Source of the DNA: Thermococcus sp. | GTDB taxonomy: Archaea > Methanobacteriota_B > Thermococci > Thermococcales > Thermococcaceae | Assembly (NCBI RefSeq): GCF_027023865.1 | Contig: NZ_JALVUC010000019.1 | Coordinates: 379,803 to 443,802, forward strand | Direction of reading: 5' to 3' | Length of the DNA stretch: 64,000 bases | Shown here: positions 52,943-61,910 of the stretch, in pieces | How positions within the stretch are numbered: position 1 is the stretch's first letter | Layout: every line of letters begins with the position of its first letter | Translations under genes and position numbers: made by a program | The notes under the pieces: model-generated | The model's input: the letters and a program-made list of their open reading frames with translations, nothing else | What the model was told of the DNA's origin: nothing | Databases searched by the model: none

Positions 52943-54685
52943 ATGGCAACCTATTCGGGGGTTATAGTAGTAATAGCGGCTTTGCTGTACCTATTTTTCT
53001 ACTTCACATACGGCAAGGCCGTCCAGAACAAGATTGTTAGGGTAAACCCCAACAGACCAACACCTGCCCACAAGTTTTACGACGGCGTTGATTACGTTCC
53101 AGCCCACCCACTTGTCCTCTACGGACATCACTTTGCATCAATAGCCGGTGCAGGCCCCATAGTGGGTCCGGCCCTCGCAATGGCATGGGGCTGGCTTCCG
53201 GGACTACTATGGGTCTGGTTCGGAAACGCCTTCATTGGTGCAATACACGACTATCTCTCCCTCATGTCATCGGTTCGCTATGATGGCAAGTCGGTCCAGT
53301 GGATCGCAGGGAGACTGATGAGCAAGAGAACCGGGGCCGCCTTTGAGGTGTATATATGGTTCGCACTGGTTCTCGTTATAGCTGCCTTCACGGCGGTTAT
53401 AGCGGGGATATTTCAAAAGGTTCCACAGGCGGCATCGGCGGCACTGCTCTTCATGGCCTTCGGTATCTTACTGGGAATACTCATGTACAAGGTTCGCATA
53501 GACTTCAGGTTATCCACTGTCCTGGCAATAATATTCATGCTCCTCTCAGTGTGGCTGGGGTTTGAATTCCCGGTCACCTTTAGCTTCCATGAATGGGCGA
53601 TATTCCTGCTGGTCTACATCGTAATAGCGTCCTCGATACCCGTGTGGATACTCCTGCAGCCCAGGGATTACCTGAACGCTTACCTCCTCTGGCTTGGGTT
53701 AATAGCCGGTATAATAGCGTTCATAGCAATAGGCGGAAGCGGGAGGTTCACAGCACCGGCCTTCACAACGTGGAGTGCCAACGTGATAGGTGGAAAGGCC
53801 TCGCCGTTCTGGCCCACCATCCCCCTGGTGATAGCCTGTGGATCCCTCAGCGGCTTCCATTCAATCGTCAGCTCGGGAACCTCAAGCAAACAGCTTGACA
53901 ACGAGATACACGGCCTCATGATCGGATGGGGTGGCATGTTCACCGAGGGATTCCTCTCCACGATAGTTATAGCCGCCATAGCCGTCTACGGGTTCCAAGT
54001 GTTCTCTGATGCTGGAATCCACATAACGAGTGCAACATGGGGAAGCACGTACGCCCATCTGGTGGCCAGTAAGGTGGGAAAGGTAACAATATTCGCTAAG
54101 AGCTACGGTTATGCCCTGAACAACGCGCTCGGCATAAACACCACGGTAGGGACGACCTTTGCAAGCCTTTGGGTTGCAGCTTTTGCCCTCACGACCCTGG
54201 ATACGGCCACGAGGCTCGGGAGGTACGCATGGCAGGAGATATTCGGAATGTTCACGGATACCAGCAAGGGCTTCTTCAAGGGAATAACCAACAAGTGGAT
54301 TTCCTCGATAATCCTAGCGGTTTTCGGTGTTGCACTCGCCTGGGGCAACCAGTGGCTCATCCTCTGGCCGGCCTTCAGCGGTATGAACCAGATGCTGGCA
54401 TCAATAGCGCTTATGACAGTGGCCCTGTGGGTTAGTAAGGTTCAGAGAGCAGGAAAATGGAAGTGGGCAGTGGTTGTGCCCGCACTGTTCCTCTGGATAA
54501 CCGTCACCCTGGCCCTAATATGGTTCCTGATAGCGGTAGTGCCAGGGATATCAAGCGCTCTGACTATGTACTCGGTAGGGTTCATAACCCTTGTAGGACT
54601 CGCCCTCAATTTCATGCTGGCCTGGGAGTTCTGGCTGGCATGGAAGAGGCCAGAGGAAGAGTATGTCACCCCCACGGCAGCGTGA
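52943..54685 (+). CDS. cstA: CstA family transporter
   Basis: The 580-residue protein has about 16 membrane helices and the CstA signatures YGHHFASIAGAGPIVGPALA near residue 57, FHSIVSSGTSSKQL and TTLDTATRLGRYAWQE. Bacterial CstA and the related YjiY are pyruvate or peptide importers used under starvation. GGAGGTGTACAAT precedes ATG 52943. TATA-like CATTTATAG is about 50 bases upstream. Three genes follow on the same strand within 45 bases of each other, so it heads an operon with an ArsA-type ATPase. Confidence 0.93.
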   Translation: MATYSGVIVVIAALLYLFFYFTYGKAVQNKIVRVNPNRPTPAHKFYDGVDYVPAHPLVLYGHHFASIAGAGPIVGPALAMAWGWLPGLLWVWFGNAFIGAIHDYLSLMSSVRYDGKSVQWIAGRLMSKRTGAAFEVYIWFALVLVIAAFTAVIAGIFQKVPQAASAALLFMAFGILLGILMYKVRIDFRLSTVLAIIFMLLSVWLGFEFPVTFSFHEWAIFLLVYIVIASSIPVWILLQPRDYLNAYLLWLGLIAGIIAFIAIGGSGRFTAPAFTTWSANVIGGKASPFWPTIPLVIACGSLSGFHSIVSSGTSSKQLDNEIHGLMIGWGGMFTEGFLSTIVIAAIAVYGFQVFSDAGIHITSATWGSTYAHLVASKVGKVTIFAKSYGYALNNALGINTTVGTTFASLWVAAFALTTLDTATRLGRYAWQEIFGMFTDTSKGFFKGITNKWISSIILAVFGVALAWGNQWLILWPAFSGMNQMLASIALMTVALWVSKVQRAGKWKWAVVVPALFLWITVTLALIWFLIAVVPGISSALTMYSVGFITLVGLALNFMLAWEFWLAWKRPEEEYVTPTAA

Positions 54686-54730
54686 TTGTCTTTAACTTTT
54701 TCCATTTTTTGTTTGCTGGAGGTGTTGGAA

Positions 54731-55015
54731 TTGTCCAAGGCAGAGAAGATCAAAAAATTTAGAGATTTCTTCCAGGGGATGATGGAATCTTTTAAGGACC
54801 AGTCAACCGGTTATATAGAGTTCGAGACAAGAGAGCTTGAAAACGTTTTTGCCCTTCTGATAATGGGTTCCTTTGTTGGAATACCCTCCCCCCCGACCAC
54901 CCTGGTCATAAGACTCATGCCCCACATGGTAAGGGAGGTGTACGTTATGCAGGCGCGGGCCGCAGATATGGACGATATATTCGGTGAGATAACCAGCATG
55001 TTTGATATAGACTGA
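54731..55015 (+). CDS. Small protein of the cstA-arsA unit, unknown function
   Basis: The 94-residue protein starts at TTG 54731, 6 bases after GGAGGTG, and reads MSKAEKIKKFRDFFQGMMES. A hydrophobic patch (ENVFALLIMGSFVGIPSPPTTLVIRL) occupies the middle and the C-terminus is acidic (DMDDIFGEITSMFDID). One amphipathic or re-entrant helix is possible, but it is not a standard membrane protein. It is sandwiched between cstA (45 bases) and the ATPase gene (23 bases). It could be an adaptor between transporter and ATPase; this is inference. Confidence 0.75.
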   Translation: MSKAEKIKKFRDFFQGMMESFKDQSTGYIEFETRELENVFALLIMGSFVGIPSPPTTLVIRLMPHMVREVYVMQARAADMDDIFGEITSMFDID

Positions 55016-55038
55016 TAGGTGGGTGTGGAGGTGGTAAC

Positions 55039-56058
55039 ATGGATCATGACGACAAACCGGAGGTAAGGGAGTTTCTGATACCCAAGAAAAAGTTCCGGGT
55101 CATCTTTTTCATCGGAAAGGGAGGCGTTGGAAAAACAACAAGCTCAGCCGCGACCGCTTTGGCCCTTGCCAGGATGGGTTATAAAACCCTAATCGTCTCC
55201 ATAGACCCGGCCCACAACCTGGGCGACGTCTTCATGAAGGAGTTGAGTGATAAGCCAAGGGAGATAGGCGAGAACCTCTACGCAAGTGAGCTTGACATGA
55301 AAAAACTGATAACCTCCTACCTGAAAAGGCTTGAGGAGAGCATGAAGCACATGTACCGTTACCTCACCGTCATAAATCTGGAGAAGTATTTTGAGGTTCT
55401 AAGTTTCTCCCCGGGGATCGAGGAGTACGCGACGCTTGAAGCGATAAGGGAGATACTGAACAGCGGCAAAGACTGGGACGTCATAGTTTTCGACACCCCT
55501 CCAACGGGCCTCACGTTAAGGGTCCTCGCGCTCCCCAGTATATCACTGATATGGACAGATAAACTGATAGAACTAAGAAGGAAGATCCTTGAGAGAAGAC
55601 GCGCCATCTCAAACATAAAAGGGAAACAGGAGTTTAAGATAGAGGGAAAGACCTTTGTACTGCCAACGGAGGAGGAAAACGACGAGGTGATGAAGGAGCT
55701 TAAGGCTTACAGGAAGGAGGTGGAGTCTGTAAACACCATGATAACGGACCCCGATGTAACATCGGTGGTTGGAGTGATGAACCCTGAGATGCTCCCGCTG
55801 TACGAGACGGAGAGGGCATACGAGAGCCTTAGGAAGTTTAATGTACCATTCAACCTGATAGTCATGAACAAGATGATGGAACTGCAACCGGAGATACCGG
55901 AACTTAAGGTTAAGATAGACTCCCAGAAAAAGGTTCTGGAGGAGGTTGACGAGAAATTTAAGAACGTTGAAGTCGTGAAGATACCATTCCTGCCAAGGGA
56001 ACCCCGGGGATTCAATGAGCTTGAGGTAATCGGGAAATACGTGGTGGGGATGACTTAA
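55039..56058 (+). CDS. ArsA/Get3-type ATPase
   Basis: The 339-residue deviant-Walker ATPase has P-loop GKGGVGKTTS at residues 26-35, switch I DPAHNLGDVF with the catalytic Asp, switch II FDTPPTGLTLR and the adenine loop VVKIPFLPREPRG. It is single-domain, like archaeal Get3 homologues, and lacks the arsenite-binding Cys of ArsA. No arsB-like gene is near. It is transcribed with cstA and its neighbours. It may insert or energise the membrane partner; the role is unknown. Confidence 0.9.
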   Translation: MDHDDKPEVREFLIPKKKFRVIFFIGKGGVGKTTSSAATALALARMGYKTLIVSIDPAHNLGDVFMKELSDKPREIGENLYASELDMKKLITSYLKRLEESMKHMYRYLTVINLEKYFEVLSFSPGIEEYATLEAIREILNSGKDWDVIVFDTPPTGLTLRVLALPSISLIWTDKLIELRRKILERRRAISNIKGKQEFKIEGKTFVLPTEEENDEVMKELKAYRKEVESVNTMITDPDVTSVVGVMNPEMLPLYETERAYESLRKFNVPFNLIVMNKMMELQPEIPELKVKIDSQKKVLEEVDEKFKNVEVVKIPFLPREPRGFNELEVIGKYVVGMT

Positions 56059-56060
56059 GT

Positions 56061-56714
56061 ATGAACACAGGGCTCCTCTTCACAGTCATCCTGGTACTGG
56101 CGGGCATCGCTTCCCTTCAGTTCTACAGGGGAAGAAAGCTAAACCTGATGCTTATGGAGCACTACATAAAGGTGATAAAAGGCATCGTTAAGCCCGAGGA
56201 CGAGAACTATGTATGGCTGGGAGGATACATAGGTTTCAGGGCTGACTACAAGGTGAACAGAGAGAACATCAAAAAGTTCGAGTTCACCCTCACGCTTCTT
56301 CCGAGGCAGAGTCTCCTCTACTTTCCGGTATCCCTTGTGACCAGCAGGCACGACAAGCTTTACGTGGTAATCCGACCGTTCAACAACATAAGACGTGAGG
56401 CCCACCTTATTCAGAAGGGATACTACAGGCTAAGGCCGGACATTGAGAACGAGCCTCTCCTCCAAAAGGAGGATGTTGAGATAGCAGGCAAGACCTACGA
56501 GGCGCTCTTCGAGAAAAGACGCGATGTGGAAAAGCTCAAATCGCTCATCGAGGGTATGTCAGAGCCCCATAACATAAAGCACGTTGCTTTAACACCCAAG
56601 ACTAATGTGTTCTACGTCCAGATGAAGCCTGAGCCGGAAACCATAAGTGAGGACGTGAAAAAGCTGGTGGAGTTCACCAACGGGGAGATAACGGAAAGCC
56701 CCTTCTCCTCATGA
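56061..56714 (+). CDS. Membrane-anchored protein of the cstA-arsA unit
   Basis: The 217-residue protein has one N-terminal membrane helix (residues 3-21) and a cytosolic domain with alternating strands and helices (GGYIGFRADYKVNRENIKKFEFTLTLLPRQ, VVIRPFNNIRREAHL). The start lies 2 bases after the ATPase stop, so translation is coupled. No family was recognised. Its topology places the domain where it could meet the ATPase. Confidence 0.8.
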   Translation: MNTGLLFTVILVLAGIASLQFYRGRKLNLMLMEHYIKVIKGIVKPEDENYVWLGGYIGFRADYKVNRENIKKFEFTLTLLPRQSLLYFPVSLVTSRHDKLYVVIRPFNNIRREAHLIQKGYYRLRPDIENEPLLQKEDVEIAGKTYEALFEKRRDVEKLKSLIEGMSEPHNIKHVALTPKTNVFYVQMKPEPETISEDVKKLVEFTNGEITESPFSS

Positions 56715-56768
56715 TTTTTCCAGTAAGGTTTTTATCTGTGGAACTCCAAGTTATACTTGGTGATACCC

Positions 56769-57044
56769 TTGGTTAACATCCGCCTTAAGGTCGGGCCGAA
56801 GGGCCAGATAGTCATTCCGAAGGTTTTCAGGGAGGCCTACGGCATAAAGGAAGGTGGTGAAGTCATAGTCGAGCCAGGAGAGAAGGGGCTGTTGATAAGA
56901 GGACCCATTAAAGGTGAGGAACTCATCAGAAAGATAAGGGAAGAGAGGAAAAAAATAAACGCAAAGAAAAAACCGAAGCCGGGAGAGCTTAAGGGAATCA
57001 GCCTCGAAGATGAATTCGACGAGACCTGGGGGATCGGTGGATGA
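56769..57044 (+). CDS. AbrB/SpoVT-type antitoxin
   Basis: The 91-residue protein starts at TTG 56769 (GGTGATACCC just before it) with the swapped-hairpin AbrB domain VNIRLKVGPKGQIVIPKVFREAYGIKEGGEVIVE. A basic helical tail that would embrace the toxin follows. It overlaps the PIN gene by 4 bases (ATGA), the usual toxin-antitoxin arrangement. The antitoxin should repress its own promoter. The open frame from 56757 includes extra residues that lack a ribosome-binding site. Confidence 0.85.
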   Translation: MVNIRLKVGPKGQIVIPKVFREAYGIKEGGEVIVEPGEKGLLIRGPIKGEELIRKIREERKKINAKKKPKPGELKGISLEDEFDETWGIGG

Positions 57045-57451
57045 AGCTTTTCCTGGACACAAACCTCTTCGTTTATCTGACCCTTGGAAGCAGTGATCCT
57101 GGTTATGAGAGCTCGATAGACGGTTTCTATTCAAAACTGGTGGAGGAAAACGGGCTTTACACCGACGTGCTGGTTCTCGATGAGTTCATCCACGTCCTGC
57201 GGAGAAAATACGGCGTTCCCTACGAAAGGTCAATAAACCTCGCCGACGAGATGATTCTTCCGGTTGTCAAGGTTCTTCCGCTGACTTTTCTCGACTACCT
57301 CACCGCCAAAGAGATCATCCCCAGATACAACCTCAAGCCCTCGGATGCACTCCACGTCGCCACGATCCAGAACAACGGCCTTCAGGCGATTGTAAGTGAG
57401 GATGAGGAATTCGATAGGCTTCCTCTCAAAAGACTCTGGCTGGAGGGTTGA
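57041..57451 (+). CDS. PIN-domain ribonuclease toxin (VapC-like)
   Basis: The 136-residue PIN protein has the acidic quartet visible as FLDTNLFVYL (Asp 6), LDEFIHVLR (Glu), KPSDALHVATI (Asp) and SEDEEFDRL (Asp/Glu). VapC toxins cut tRNA or rRNA. It is fully intact. The 3' end overlaps the ribosome-binding region of the next gene. Confidence 0.88.
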   Translation: MKLFLDTNLFVYLTLGSSDPGYESSIDGFYSKLVEENGLYTDVLVLDEFIHVLRRKYGVPYERSINLADEMILPVVKVLPLTFLDYLTAKEIIPRYNLKPSDALHVATIQNNGLQAIVSEDEEFDRLPLKRLWLEG

Positions 57452-57453
57452 TT

Positions 57454-58236
57454 ATGGAGGTCTACAAATCCAAGTCTGGAACCCCTGAGAGGGGCTGGGT
57501 CGTTTTGGTGCATGGCCTCGGAGAGCACAGCGGGCGATATGAGAAGCTTATAGAGATGCTCAATGGGGCAGGCTTCGCCGTCTATGTCTTTGACTGGCCC
57601 GGCCACGGCAGGAGTCCCGGAAAGAGAGGACACGCGACAGTAGAGCAGGCTATGGAAATAATTGATTCCATAATTGAAGAGATAAGTGAAAATGTGTTTC
57701 TTTTCGGTCACAGCCTCGGTGGCTTAACGGTCATCCGCTACGCAGAAACAAGGCCCGGCAAAATAAGGGGCGTCGTGGCTTCTTCACCTGCCCTCGCGAA
57801 GAGTCCTGAAACGCTAGGCTTCATGGTCACTTTGGCAAAGTTCCTTGGAAGGATTGCACCGGGGTTAACCCTCTCCAATGGCATAAAGCCAGAGCTACTC
57901 TCCAGGAATCCGGAGGCGGTCAAAGCCTACGTGGAAGACCCCCTAGTCCACGATAGAATCTCTACAAAACTTGGGAGGAGCATCTTCGAGAACATGGAGC
58001 TTGCACACAGGGAGGCTGAAAGAATAACCTCCCCGGTTCTCATCCTCATTGGAACGGGAGACGTGATAACACCACCAGAGGGTTCAAGGAGACTCTTTGA
58101 GGGGCTTACGGTAACGGACAAAACGCTGAGGGAGTTTCCCGGAGCGTACCACGAAATCTTTGAGGATCCCGAATGGGGAGAAGAGTTCCACAAAGCTATT
58201 GTGAAGTGGCTCACGACACATTCCCGGGAGGCCTGA
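57454..58236 (+). CDS. Alpha/beta hydrolase, lysophospholipase/monoacylglycerol lipase-like
   Basis: The 260-residue hydrolase has the oxyanion motif LVHGLGEHSGRYE, nucleophile elbow FGHSLGG, a C-terminal Asp in LIGTGDVITPP and His in PGAYHEIFED, the complete triad. The pattern is that of PldB/monoacylglycerol lipase. ATG 57454 follows GGAGGGTTGATT. It overlaps the end of the PIN gene region and is followed by a membrane protein 1 base after its stop. Confidence 0.9.
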   Translation: MEVYKSKSGTPERGWVVLVHGLGEHSGRYEKLIEMLNGAGFAVYVFDWPGHGRSPGKRGHATVEQAMEIIDSIIEEISENVFLFGHSLGGLTVIRYAETRPGKIRGVVASSPALAKSPETLGFMVTLAKFLGRIAPGLTLSNGIKPELLSRNPEAVKAYVEDPLVHDRISTKLGRSIFENMELAHREAERITSPVLILIGTGDVITPPEGSRRLFEGLTVTDKTLREFPGAYHEIFEDPEWGEEFHKAIVKWLTTHSREA

Positions 58237-58237
58237 A

Positions 58238-58873
58238 ATGGGATCAAAAGGAGAGCATCTCTTCCAGGTTTCCGGCTTCATCTCACTACTGGCCGTCCCC
58301 TGGTTCGGAACAACGTGGCTCATCTACACAGCCCTCGTTGCCCTCCATCGCTTTCGAGAGAGGGTGTGGCGGTTCTATGGCCAGGGAATGCTGGCAAAAT
58401 ATCTGACTGTGGGTATGGCCTCCGCTTACCTCACGGAGGTTCTCGCGATAGTGGACAACCTGAAGCGGCCTCCAGGGGAGAGGGCCCTCTTCAATCCAAA
58501 CCCTCTGACTGACCTGTACCTGGCGTTCGCTTATTATCTTCCCTTCATCCTGTTCTGGGGCCTCGCGGTGAGGAGGTACAACTACTCCTGGCGGGAGGTC
58601 TTCCTCATAGGGGGAGCGACCGGCATCCTGATGGAGCAGAGCGGAGCAGTCTTCCTCTCGATGAATCTCCTCGCCTGGCTCTACGTCCTGCTCGTCTACG
58701 GCTCCTATAAGGCCATTCCAGTGCTCGTTGCAGAGGACTGTTTGAAAAAGAGGGAGCGAAGGGAGCTGGGGGCATGGAAAAAGGTCGCCCTGGGCCTGCT
58801 GGTGGAGTTTGCAGCGTTCCTCTCGGCAGAACTTTTGCTGTGGATTTTCAAAGGAATTGGGGGAATTAGATAA
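58238..58873 (+). CDS. Membrane protein, unknown function
   Basis: The 211-residue protein has about six hydrophobic helices with a Arg-rich loop ([16 protein letters not shown]) and a [19 protein letters not shown] segment that may be functional. It is encoded 1 base after the hydrolase stop and overlaps the convergent purA by 8 bases. The lipid-hydrolase neighbour hints at a lipid-related role, which is inference. Confidence 0.78.
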   Translation: MGSKGEHLFQVSGFISLLAVPWFGTTWLIYTALVALHRFRERVWRFYGQGMLAKYLTVGMASAYLTEVLAIVDNLKRPPGERALFNPNPLTDLYLAFAYYLPFILFWGLAVRRYNYSWREVFLIGGATGILMEQSGAVFLSMNLLAWLYVLLVYGSYKAIPVLVAEDCLKKRERRELGAWKKVALGLLVEFAAFLSAELLLWIFKGIGGIR

Positions 58874-59885
58874 CCTCCCTTCTGTCTATAATGTGCCCCA
58901 GCTCCGGGCCTGTTTTAATAAGCCCGACGGGTACTCCAACGTGCTCCTCTATCTCCTCAACGAACTCCTTCGCCTTTTTGGGAAGTTTGTCGTAGTCTGT
59001 AACCCCAAAGGCATCCCCCTCGTACTTGTCGAGCATGGTAAGGGCTATCATCGTCGCCCCGTTGAGCCTCACTGAGTAGCGCGCGAACTCAAAATCGAAC
59101 CGGCCAACACGCCTCCTCCTGCCGGTGACGGTTCCATACTCGACCAGCCCCATGCGCTCGGCTTCCTCATGGTTCATCTCGGTCGGAAACGGACCTGCAC
59201 CAACCCTAGTCGGGAAACTCTTAAAAACCACGATGACGTCGTCCACTCTCGTCGGGCCTATCCCAACGTCGCTCGCTATGGCCGACGCAGTAGTGTCCTT
59301 TGAGGTAACGTAGGGGTAAGTGCCGTAGTAGAGGCTCAACCCGAAGCCCTGCGTTCCCTCAACGAGCACGAGCTTACCCTCATCCAGGGCATCGTTGACC
59401 TCTCCAGCGACGTCCGTTAGATAAGGTCCAAGCTCCTTGACGTCCCTTGCAAGCTTTGCCCTCCGCATCACCCTGTCCGCGTTTGCAGGCCCGCAGCCGC
59501 TTCCGGTGGTGCCTATCTTCCCGTGGAGATAGCCGTTTGTCCTGTCAAGTTCTTTATGTTTCTCCTCGATTATCGCACAGCGGTGATCGATGCCGACTCT
59601 ACCGGCGACGTTGAAGTCTTTAAGGTGCTCAAGCTCATGGAAAAAGACCCCGGGGTCAACGAGAACACCTGCCCCAACGAGAAGCCTCGCCTCAGTCTGG
59701 ATGAAGCCCGTCGGAAGCTGTCTGACCGCGTACTTCCGGCCATTTATAAAAACGCTGTGACCCGCGTTCGTCCCGACGCCGCCGCGGGCTATCACATCCG
59801 GTTTATCCTTCAGGGCGAGGTAGGCCACTACTGACCCCTTACCCTCATCCCCCCATTGACCACCAACAACGATATAGCTCGGCAT
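58866..59885 (-). CDS. purA: Adenylosuccinate synthetase
   Basis: The 339-residue enzyme makes adenylosuccinate from IMP, GTP and aspartate. It is short, as is usual in archaea. [20 protein letters not shown] is the P-loop region, [13 protein letters not shown] the catalytic His region, and ISTT-like [20 protein letters not shown] the IMP site. ATTATAAAC about 35 bases before ATG 59885 fits a TATA element. Confidence 0.95.
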   Translation of the reverse strand: MPSYIVVGGQWGDEGKGSVVAYLALKDKPDVIARGGVGTNAGHSVFINGRKYAVRQLPTGFIQTEARLLVGAGVLVDPGVFFHELEHLKDFNVAGRVGIDHRCAIIEEKHKELDRTNGYLHGKIGTTGSGCGPANADRVMRRAKLARDVKELGPYLTDVAGEVNDALDEGKLVLVEGTQGFGLSLYYGTYPYVTSKDTTASAIASDVGIGPTRVDDVIVVFKSFPTRVGAGPFPTEMNHEEAERMGLVEYGTVTGRRRRVGRFDFEFARYSVRLNGATMIALTMLDKYEGDAFGVTDYDKLPKKAKEFVEEIEEHVGVPVGLIKTGPELGHIIDRREVI

Positions 59886-59957
59886 GGCTCTTTACCCATA
59901 TTTAAGTCAAATTGGTGTTTATAATGGTTTCTATTTAACACAAAAATGTTAAAAAAT

Positions 59958-61805
59958 TTATGAAAGAGTCCTCACTACAAACGCGAGCAGATCCGTCAGT
60001 TCCCCAGCCCTTGTTTCAGGGGAAGCGCCCATATGACCACTTTTCGTTTCCACGCGCAGGTAAACCGACGCCCCTGCTTCCTTCATCTTCATGAAGAACT
60101 TGAAGGCGTGGGCGGGATGAACTCTATCGTCGTGGAGGCCGGTATATACGAGTGTCGGTGGGTAGCTCTTGGGCTTAACGTTGTGGTAAGGACTGTACTT
60201 GAGCAGGAACTCCCTGTCCTTAGAGTCATCGGGGTTTCCATATTCAGGAACCCAAACGCCTCCGATGTAGAGTTTATGAAACCTCAGCATGTCAATGACG
60301 GGGTAGCCTATCAGAGCGGAATCCATTACCTCCGGTCTCTGGCTGAGCGTTGCCGAAACCAGAAGCCCGCCATTGCTCCTTCCCCATGCGGCCACTTTGT
60401 AACCTTCACCCTTGAGCTTGCTCAGAACCGCTATGAAGTCGTCGAAGACGTTTTGTTTGTTCTCTCTCATTCCAGCGCGATGCCACTCCTCACCGTACTC
60501 GGAACCACCGCGAAGATTGGCCATCGCAAAGCTTCCACCGTGCCTGATAAACGGGATAACCTGGGGGAAGAACCTCGGCGTGAGTGAGATGTTGAAGCCG
60601 CCGTAGCCGAAGACCCAGACCCTCTTGTTATCCTCTTTGCCCTTCACGTGGAAGTAGTGTATCCTTGTGCCGTCCTTTGAAACTGCAAAATCCTCTTCAA
60701 CCCTAAAATCGCCTTCAACCTCCTGCTTTTCGACGAGCTTAAGCTTTCCGTCGAACTCGTAGAGGAGATATGGAATGGTGAAGCTCTCGTAGCGAAGGAG
60801 AACCCTCTTCCCGTCGGTGTCGAGCGGGTAGACGCTTCCCGGGAGGTCAAAGGTTATCTCGTTGAGCTTCTCTCCTTCGAGCGAGTAAATCTCAATCCCA
60901 TGGCTCGCGTGTACGAGCCTGCCAGCGAGGATTCTATCCCCTGCTATTACGGCCCACTCCAGCGGAAATTCCCCCTCGGCTATTACCTTGGTGACGTTCT
61001 CACCCCCGACCGCCACCACCTTTCCGAGGCCCTTTCCTTCCCTTGTGAGGATGTAGAGCTTCCCGTTAACAACATCAATAGGCTCCGCAGGCACTTTGGC
61101 AGAGTAGACCTTCTCCCACCGCTTCGGTGCATCTATCGGCCCGATGTAGATTTCAGCGCTGTTCCAGCCGAATGTAACGGTGAGCATCGCCCACTTCCCG
61201 TCCATGCTCTTTCTCAGCGAGACGAAGTAACCCGAGCCAAGGCCCTCTCCGAAGACCATCCTCTCGCCATTCCCGTCCCTGAAGAAGAGCCTTACGGCAG
61301 GTGACTTAACCCCGTCCGGCGTTTCTCCGTGCCTGTAAAACCTGCTGAAGTAGTAACCATTCTTGGTGAAGACTACATTACGGATGGAGGGCTTGAACTC
61401 CTCTATGACTCTGCCGGTTTCGAGGTTAACTATCCTCGTTATGCCCTCATCAGCACCACCGATTGAGAAACTGTAAGTGAGCATTTTTCCCGATTTGTCA
61501 GCTGTGAACCCCTGCAGTAGAACCTCATCGTCGAGTTCTTTCTCAAGTTCCTTTGAGTCCACTATAACCCCCCCACCGAGCCACCTAATAATCTGTCTAT
61601 CTCTCTCCTTGTACATTGCCAGAACGCCTTTCTCGGTGAGATTGGAGCCGTAGATTACCGGCATCGAGTAGTACTTCCAGACCTCTGGAAACAGTTCGTC
61701 GCTCAGCTCCCCAACGAAACCCCTAAAGCGTTTGTTCTCCTCCTCGACGAACCTCAGAACGCGGTCATCGCTGAGGTTCTCCATCCAGACGTACGGATCC
61801 TCCAT
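59958..61805 (-). CDS. Prolyl oligopeptidase (prolyl endopeptidase)
   Basis: The 615-residue cytosolic peptidase cleaves after proline in short peptides. Its length equals that of Pyrococcus prolyl endopeptidase. It has a beta-propeller middle domain and a C-terminal alpha/beta-hydrolase domain with nucleophile WGRSNGGLLV, Asp in TGLHDDRVHP and His in TKSGHMGASP. GGTGATTTTC precedes ATG 61805. A TTTTTATACC element lies about 30 bases upstream on the reverse strand. It is divergent from ribD. Confidence 0.95.
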   Translation of the reverse strand: MEDPYVWMENLSDDRVLRFVEEENKRFRGFVGELSDELFPEVWKYYSMPVIYGSNLTEKGVLAMYKERDRQIIRWLGGGVIVDSKELEKELDDEVLLQGFTADKSGKMLTYSFSIGGADEGITRIVNLETGRVIEEFKPSIRNVVFTKNGYYFSRFYRHGETPDGVKSPAVRLFFRDGNGERMVFGEGLGSGYFVSLRKSMDGKWAMLTVTFGWNSAEIYIGPIDAPKRWEKVYSAKVPAEPIDVVNGKLYILTREGKGLGKVVAVGGENVTKVIAEGEFPLEWAVIAGDRILAGRLVHASHGIEIYSLEGEKLNEITFDLPGSVYPLDTDGKRVLLRYESFTIPYLLYEFDGKLKLVEKQEVEGDFRVEEDFAVSKDGTRIHYFHVKGKEDNKRVWVFGYGGFNISLTPRFFPQVIPFIRHGGSFAMANLRGGSEYGEEWHRAGMRENKQNVFDDFIAVLSKLKGEGYKVAAWGRSNGGLLVSATLSQRPEVMDSALIGYPVIDMLRFHKLYIGGVWVPEYGNPDDSKDREFLLKYSPYHNVKPKSYPPTLVYTGLHDDRVHPAHAFKFFMKMKEAGASVYLRVETKSGHMGASPETRAGELTDLLAFVVRTLS

Positions 61806-61853
61806 GAAAATCACCGTCTAAACGTTCGGTAGAAGGTATAAAAAGCCTTTGTT

Positions 61854-61893
61854 TTCCATATATAGAACAAAAAATTTAAGTTCCTGGAACAAA
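61854..61893 (+). promoter_or_regulatory. Paired GAACAAA boxes around the ribD TATA element
   Basis: TTCCATATATAGAACAAA (61854-61871) and GTTCCTGGAACAAA (61880-61893) flank the TATA-like AAATTTAAG. The GAACAAA cores start at 61865 and 61887, 22 bp apart. The same pair at the same spacing is found before ribB, which suggests a dedicated operator. Confidence 0.65.
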
Positions 61894-61910
61894 CTTTCGT
61901 TGGTGGTGAG

